A stretch of 9,054 nt of DNA from Chitinophagaceae bacterium (lineage in GTDB: Bacteria; Bacteroidota; Bacteroidia; Chitinophagales; UBA10324). Of the stretch, positions 6,023-9,054 are shown piece by piece. The notes under the pieces are model-generated. The model saw nothing but the letters and a program-made list of their open reading frames with translations, did no database searches and had not been told where the DNA came from. Each line of letters starts with the position of its first letter. Position 1 is the first letter of the stretch. The stretch lies in NCBI GenBank assembly GCA_023251195.1, contig JAHEZG010000150.1, forward strand, positions 1 to 9,054, written 5' to 3'. The position numbers were made by a program, and so were the translations under genes.

Positions 6023-7432
6023 TACAGCAGAGAATGCTAACAATTCTGCTTCTTTAAAACTTCCTGCCATCAACTGCAAGCCATAAGGCATTCCGTTACT
6101 GTGCTGAAATAGTGGAAGTGTGATTGCAGGAATACCCGCAATTGGCGCCTGCACGGTAAAAATATCAGCGAGATACATCGCAATCGGGTCATCAGATTTC
6201 TCACCTAAACCGAATGCCGTTGTGGGTGTGGTCGGAGTTAAAATAAAATCGAAGCGCGATAAAATTTCCTCTGTTTTTTCTTTGATGAGGCGACGAACTT
6301 TTTGCCCCTTGGTGTAATACGCATCATAAAATCCTGCGCTCAATACAAAAGTGCCGAGCATAATTCTGCGCTTCACTTCTTCACCAAATCCTTCACTGCG
6401 ATTTCTATTATAAGTAGATTCAAGGTCAACTGCATTTTCGCTTTTAAATCCGAAACGAATTCCATCGAAGCGCGAAAGATTGGATGATGCTTCGGCAGTT
6501 GTGAGAACATAGTAAGTCGGAACCAGGTAATCGAGATAAGGAAAATCAATGAACTCAATTTCGTGTCCTGCCGATTTTAATTCTTCAATGTAATTGAGCG
6601 TGCGGCTTTTTATTTCAATGTCAATTCCGGGATGATTGATGCAATCGGAGAACACCGCAATTTTTGCTTTGCGATTGAAGCTGAGTTTCTCAGCATATTT
6701 TTCAACCGGTTTTGATGAAGCAGTGCTGTCGAACTCATCGGCACCCGACATAATTTCCAGCAACAATGCGCAATCAGAAATGCTGTGTGTGAACGGACCA
6801 ATCTGATCGAACGACGATGCATAAGCAACTAATCCGTAGCGCGAAATTCTTCCGTAAGTTGGTTTGATTCCAATCACTCCGCAGAACGATGCGGGCTGAC
6901 GGATGCTTCCGCCTGTATCAGTTCCCAACGAAGCGAGGCACATATCCATTTGCACTGCCACCGCACTTCCACCCGACGAACCGCCCGGTACCTTGGTTTC
7001 ATCCAAGCCATTTTTCACATTTCCGTAAGCCGAGTTTTCGTTCGACGAACCCATTGCAAATTCATCGCAGTTGGTTCTGCCAATGATTATGGCATCTTCA
7101 TTCAACAACCGCTCAACAGCAGTTCCCGAATAAAGTGAGGTGAAACCCTTCAGAATTTTTGACGAGGAAGAAACTTTGTGTCCCTTGTGGCACAGCACAT
7201 CTTTCAGCGCAATCACCATTCCGGCTAAGCGACCTGCGGTTTTGTTTTTTATTTTTTCGTCAACGAGGGCAGCCTGCTGCAATGCTTCATCTGCATACAC
7301 TTCCAGAAAAGCATTCAGGTGTTTTTTCTTTTCAATGTTGGAGAGATAATGTTTTACCAGACCTGTGCAATCAGTCTTTCCACTCTCCAAGTCAGATTTG
7401 ACTTGCGATAATGATGAGTAAAGCGGATTCAA
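6011..7432 (-). CDS. gatA: Asp-tRNA(Asn)/Glu-tRNA(Gln) amidotransferase subunit A
   Basis: Glutaminase subunit of GatCAB: it releases ammonia from glutamine, which GatB uses to convert mischarged Glu-tRNA(Gln) or Asp-tRNA(Asn) to the correct amide form in the cytoplasm. The 473-residue protein has a complete amidase-signature triad: Lys77 (ALKD), cis-Ser152 in PGGSSGGS (149-156), and nucleophile Ser176 in GTDTGGS (170-176). These sit at a constant offset of two from Lys79/Ser154/Ser178 of S. aureus GatA. The GatA-type stretches GIKPTYGRISRYG (188-200) and FDQIGP (208-213) exclude a generic amidase. Length is close to the usual 480-490. There is no in-frame ATG before codon 72; TTG 7432 gives MNPLYSSLSQVKSDL, which fits the family start, and an in-frame TAA lies at 7468-7466. 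It lies 29 bp after tatA, so the two are likely cotranscribed; gatB and gatC are not in the window. Confidence 0.95.
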   Translation of the reverse strand: MNPLYSSLSQVKSDLESGKTDCTGLVKHYLSNIEKKKHLNAFLEVYADEALQQAALVDEKIKNKTAGRLAGMVIALKDVLCHKGHKVSSSSKILKGFTSLYSGTAVERLLNEDAIIIGRTNCDEFAMGSSNENSAYGNVKNGLDETKVPGGSSGGSAVAVQMDMCLASLGTDTGGSIRQPASFCGVIGIKPTYGRISRYGLVAYASSFDQIGPFTHSISDCALLLEIMSGADEFDSTASSKPVEKYAEKLSFNRKAKIAVFSDCINHPGIDIEIKSRTLNYIEELKSAGHEIEFIDFPYLDYLVPTYYVLTTAEASSNLSRFDGIRFGFKSENAVDLESTYNRNRSEGFGEEVKRRIMLGTFVLSAGFYDAYYTKGQKVRRLIKEKTEEILSRFDFILTPTTPTTAFGLGEKSDDPIAMYLADIFTVQAPIAGIPAITLPLFQHSNGMPYGLQLMAGSFKEAELLAFSAVLMK

Positions 7433-7461
7433 TTTTTTTGAATGAGCGTTTTTATACCTGT

Positions 7462-7677
7462 TTATTTAGGTATTTCTTTTTTAGGTTCTTCTTCCTTCAT
7501 GCCCTTTTCAATTTCGGCTTCAACATTTGCCTTGGCGCTGTTGAATTCACGAACTCCTTTTCCGATGCCGCGCATCAGTTCAGGTATTTTTTTTCCTCCG
7601 AAAAACAGAAGCACTACCAATAAAATAAGGAACCACTCGCTGCCGCCGGGTAAGCTTAGTAAAAGAATGTGTTGCAT
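7462..7677 (-). CDS. tatA: Twin-arginine translocase subunit TatA/TatE
   Basis: A 71-residue inner-membrane protein that oligomerises with TatC to move folded twin-arginine proteins across the membrane. Seen: a short N-terminus, one transmembrane helix (about 13-26, EWFLILLVVLLFF) with an acidic Glu14 in the position where TatA proteins carry a polar residue, the FG hinge (Phe26-Gly27), the amphipathic helix KKIPELMRGIGKGVREFN (29-46), and a charged Glu/Lys tail. Length and the PELMRGIGKG pattern fit TatA/E; TatB would be longer. ATG at 7677-7675 has no strong Shine-Dalgarno. Upstream is a 220-bp non-coding gap to envC; downstream gatA follows after 29 bp. tatC is not in the window. Confidence 0.95.
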   Translation of the reverse strand: MQHILLLSLPGGSEWFLILLVVLLFFGGKKIPELMRGIGKGVREFNSAKANVEAEIEKGMKEEEPKKEIPK

Positions 7678-7752
7678 TGCTGATTGTATTGTGGGTGTAA
7701 ATGTAGATTGAAAAAGGGAAGTGTGAAAAATTAGTTTGCCGTGTGATTTGAG

Positions 7753-7773
7753 TTGTGGTCAGGCGACCAACAA
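7753..7773. repeat. Small hairpin in the tatA leader region
   Basis: TGGTC (7756-7760) and GACCA (7765-7769) pair around a 4-base loop, extended by TTG/CAA after a one-base bulge. It lies about 75 bp before the tatA start and has no adjacent T-run, so a leader structure is more likely than a terminator. Low information. Confidence 0.25.
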
Positions 7774-7826
7774 TGGAGAGGAGCGTTTTTCTTTTCCCCA
7801 AAAAAATAAAGCGTAACAGTTTACAG

Positions 7827-7863
7827 ATTGCTTCAAATTTATGATTACATAAATTTTCGCAAT
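7827..7863. promoter_or_regulatory. Extended inverted repeat in the envC-tatA gap
   Basis: The inner arms AAATTTATG (7835-7843) and CATAAATTT (7848-7856) are a perfect 9-bp inverted repeat with a 4-base loop. Beyond a small internal loop (3 and 2 bases) the outer arms ATTGC (7827-7831) and GCAAT (7859-7863) pair again, giving 14 bp of pairing in 37 bases. It starts 35 bp after the envC stop (minus strand). No T-run follows on either strand. The octamer GTAACAGT flanks it at 7813-7820 and 7884-7891. It could be a 3'-end structure of envC mRNA or an operator for tatA-gatA. Confidence 0.45.
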
Positions 7864-7897
7864 GACAGCGTGAGAGGATTAGTGTAACAGTATTTTT

Positions 7898-9054
7898 TTA
7901 TTTCTGCGCCAGCCAGTTCTCAGGATCTAACAAAGTGGTGCCCTTCCATATTTCGAGGTGAACCATGGTGCCTTCTTCTTTATCGGTATAGGCACGACCG
8001 ATGGATTGCTTGGTTTCTACTTTGTCGTTTGGCTTGACTGTTACACTTGCCATGTTGCTGTAAACGGTGAAGTAATCGCCGTGACGAATGATGACCGCCG
8101 TGTGGTAACCCGGATTGGCGAGCACACTGACCACAGTGCCTTTGAATATGCTGCGAACATTGGCGCCGCCATTTGTTTTTATATCGCAGCCATTATTTTT
8201 TGTGGTGACATTTTTTAAAACAGGATGCGGATGTGTGCCGAACGATTCGATGATGACTCCCTGCTCCACAGGCCACGGAAATTTGCCCATGTTGGCGGCG
8301 AATGAATTGGACATTGCCGTGATTTCGGGTGTGCTGGTGATATTGGAGTTGTTGTTGGTTTTGGAATTGTTGCCGCCGGTGGTGGATTTTTTTGTGCTTG
8401 CCGCTATTTCTTTTTTAATGGCATCGGATATGAGCTTGTTGAGTTTGGTTTGTTCGGCTTTCTTTTTTGTGAGGTCGGCTTTTATTTTTTTCTCCTGCGT
8501 GGAAAGTTGCTTTACAACTTTGTCTTTATCCGATTTTTCTTTTTGCAGTTTATCTTTTTCTGCCTGCTGCTGCGTGAGCAATTCTTTCTTTTCGTTTTTC
8601 TGCTTGCTCAGCACTTTCACTTTTCCGGTTAATGTGTTTTTTGTCTGCACAATTAAATCGGCTTGTGTGCGGCGATAGGCGCTGTATTTACGGAGGTATA
8701 AAATGCGGCGAACTGCATCGTTAAAACTTTCGGCGGATAACACGAATAATAATCGACTGTAAGTACTTCGGTGTTTGTAGGCGGTGTAAACCATGACCGC
8801 ATAATTTTTTTTCAGCTTGGTTAAATTGCCATCCATTGTTTTGATGGATGATTTTGTTTCGCCTATCTGACTGTCGATCTGGTTGAGTTGCGAATTGTAA
8901 TTGCCAATTAATTTTTCGCGCGATGAGATTTTTTTCTGCAACGCTTTTACTTCGGTGAGTGAAGATGTTTTGGATTTTTTTGTTTTGTCGAGCTCCTTCT
9001 GCATCTGGTCAATCTCTTTGAGCAGTGAATCCTTCTTCTTCTGCAATTCATCTT
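7898..9054 (-). CDS. envC: EnvC-like murein hydrolase activator, coiled coil plus degenerate LytM/M23 domain (N-terminus outside window)
   Basis: Periplasmic regulator that switches on N-acetylmuramyl-L-alanine amidases at division sites. The reading frame runs off the window end, so the signal peptide and first coiled-coil residues are missing; an apparent start at 9046 is only an internal TTG. Numbered from that codon: Lys/Glu/Gln-rich coiled coils at about 1-85 and 135-215, separated by a short helical segment (YTAYKHRSTYSRLL, 87-100); a Ser/Asn/Thr-rich linker at 216-245; and a LytM domain at about 255-382. The zinc-site residues are degenerate: HxxxD is Asn284...Asp288, the YxH-like site is Asn331 (VYSNM), and HxH is Met361...His363 (MVHLE). 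Loss of these histidines is the mark of EnvC-type activators and not active endopeptidases. It lies upstream of tatA on the same strand, 220 bp apart. Stop TAA at 7900-7898. Confidence 0.9.
   Translation of the reverse strand, partial: DELQKKKDSLLKEIDQMQKELDKTKKSKTSSLTEVKALQKKISSREKLIGNYNSQLNQIDSQIGETKSSIKTMDGNLTKLKKNYAVMVYTAYKHRSTYSRLLFVLSAESFNDAVRRILYLRKYSAYRRTQADLIVQTKNTLTGKVKVLSKQKNEKKELLTQQQAEKDKLQKEKSDKDKVVKQLSTQEKKIKADLTKKKAEQTKLNKLISDAIKKEIAASTKKSTTGGNNSKTNNNSNITSTPEITAMSNSFAANMGKFPWPVEQGVIIESFGTHPHPVLKNVTTKNNGCDIKTNGGANVRSIFKGTVVSVLANPGYHTAVIIRHGDYFTVYSNMASVTVKPNDKVETKQSIGRAYTDKEEGTMVHLEIWKGTTLLDPENWLAQK

Noticed and set aside
7580..7801. 73-codon minus-strand frame overlapping the start of tatA
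   Set aside because: It lies out of frame across the tatA start and the upstream gap, resembles no protein, and tatA is unmistakable in the other frame.
7786..7815. Possible hairpin between GCGTTTTTC and AAATAAAGCG
   Set aside because: The GCG ends are direct copies, not complementary, so the arms do not pair.
8115..8678. 187-codon plus-strand frame, hydrophobic and Phe/Leu/Ser-rich
   Set aside because: It is antisense to the Lys-rich coiled coil of envC; AAA/AAG codons read backwards give Phe/Leu, producing a false membrane-like protein.
9044..9046. Start codon for envC at 9046
   Set aside because: It is an internal TTG; the frame stays open to the window end, and a signal peptide is still missing, so the gene begins outside.
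1..9054. tRNA, rRNA, CRISPR array, insertion sequence or toxin-antitoxin pair
   Set aside because: No cloverleaf with CCA-type ends, no regularly spaced repeats, no transposase frame with terminal repeats, and no small paired genes with toxin motifs were seen on either strand.

Overview
The window comes from an AT-rich chromosome of the phylum Bacteroidota. The main evidence is a type IX secretion (T9SS) C-terminal sorting domain on the product of 1509..2372, weak or absent Shine-Dalgarno sequences, and Bacteroidota-style versions of LOG, TatA, GatA and the LysM lytic transglycosylase. The genus cannot be fixed from the sequence; a Chitinophagales or Sphingobacteriales-like member is a guess. 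I see no mobile element, CRISPR array, tRNA or rRNA.

Left part (1-3271, + strand). The window opens inside rodA, the SEDS glycan polymerase of the elongasome, whose first membrane helix lies off the edge. A 326-bp gap follows, holding a candidate 36-residue single-helix membrane protein (1274..1384) and a perfect 15-bp hairpin (1418..1450). Next come a secreted T9SS cargo protein of unknown function and a metallo-beta-lactamase-fold hydrolase that has no ATG start. The hydrolase is flanked by short-period degenerate intergenic repeats.

Middle (3318-4284, - strand). A LOG-family phosphoribohydrolase converges on the hydrolase gene. The roughly 200 bp upstream of it contains a perfect 10-bp inverted repeat, a 10-bp direct repeat spaced exactly 50 bp, and a possible terminator for the gene behind it.

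Right part (4285-9054, - strand). In transcription order: an EnvC-like LytM protein (cut by the window end), tatA, gatA and a MltD-like lytic transglycosylase with two clear LysM domains. tatA and gatA are 29 bp apart and probably cotranscribed. mltD and tatA each have about 200 bp of upstream non-coding DNA and may have their own promoters. The envC-tatA gap carries an extended stem-loop.

The theme is the cell envelope: septal and lateral peptidoglycan synthesis (RodA), peptidoglycan cleavage (MltD) and its activation (EnvC), protein export (TatA, T9SS cargo), with one translation gene (gatA) embedded. I found no convincing undescribed multi-gene system. The best leads are the intergenic structures, the small membrane ORF, and the envC/tatA pairing in which the EnvC LytM domain has lost three catalytic-type histidines.
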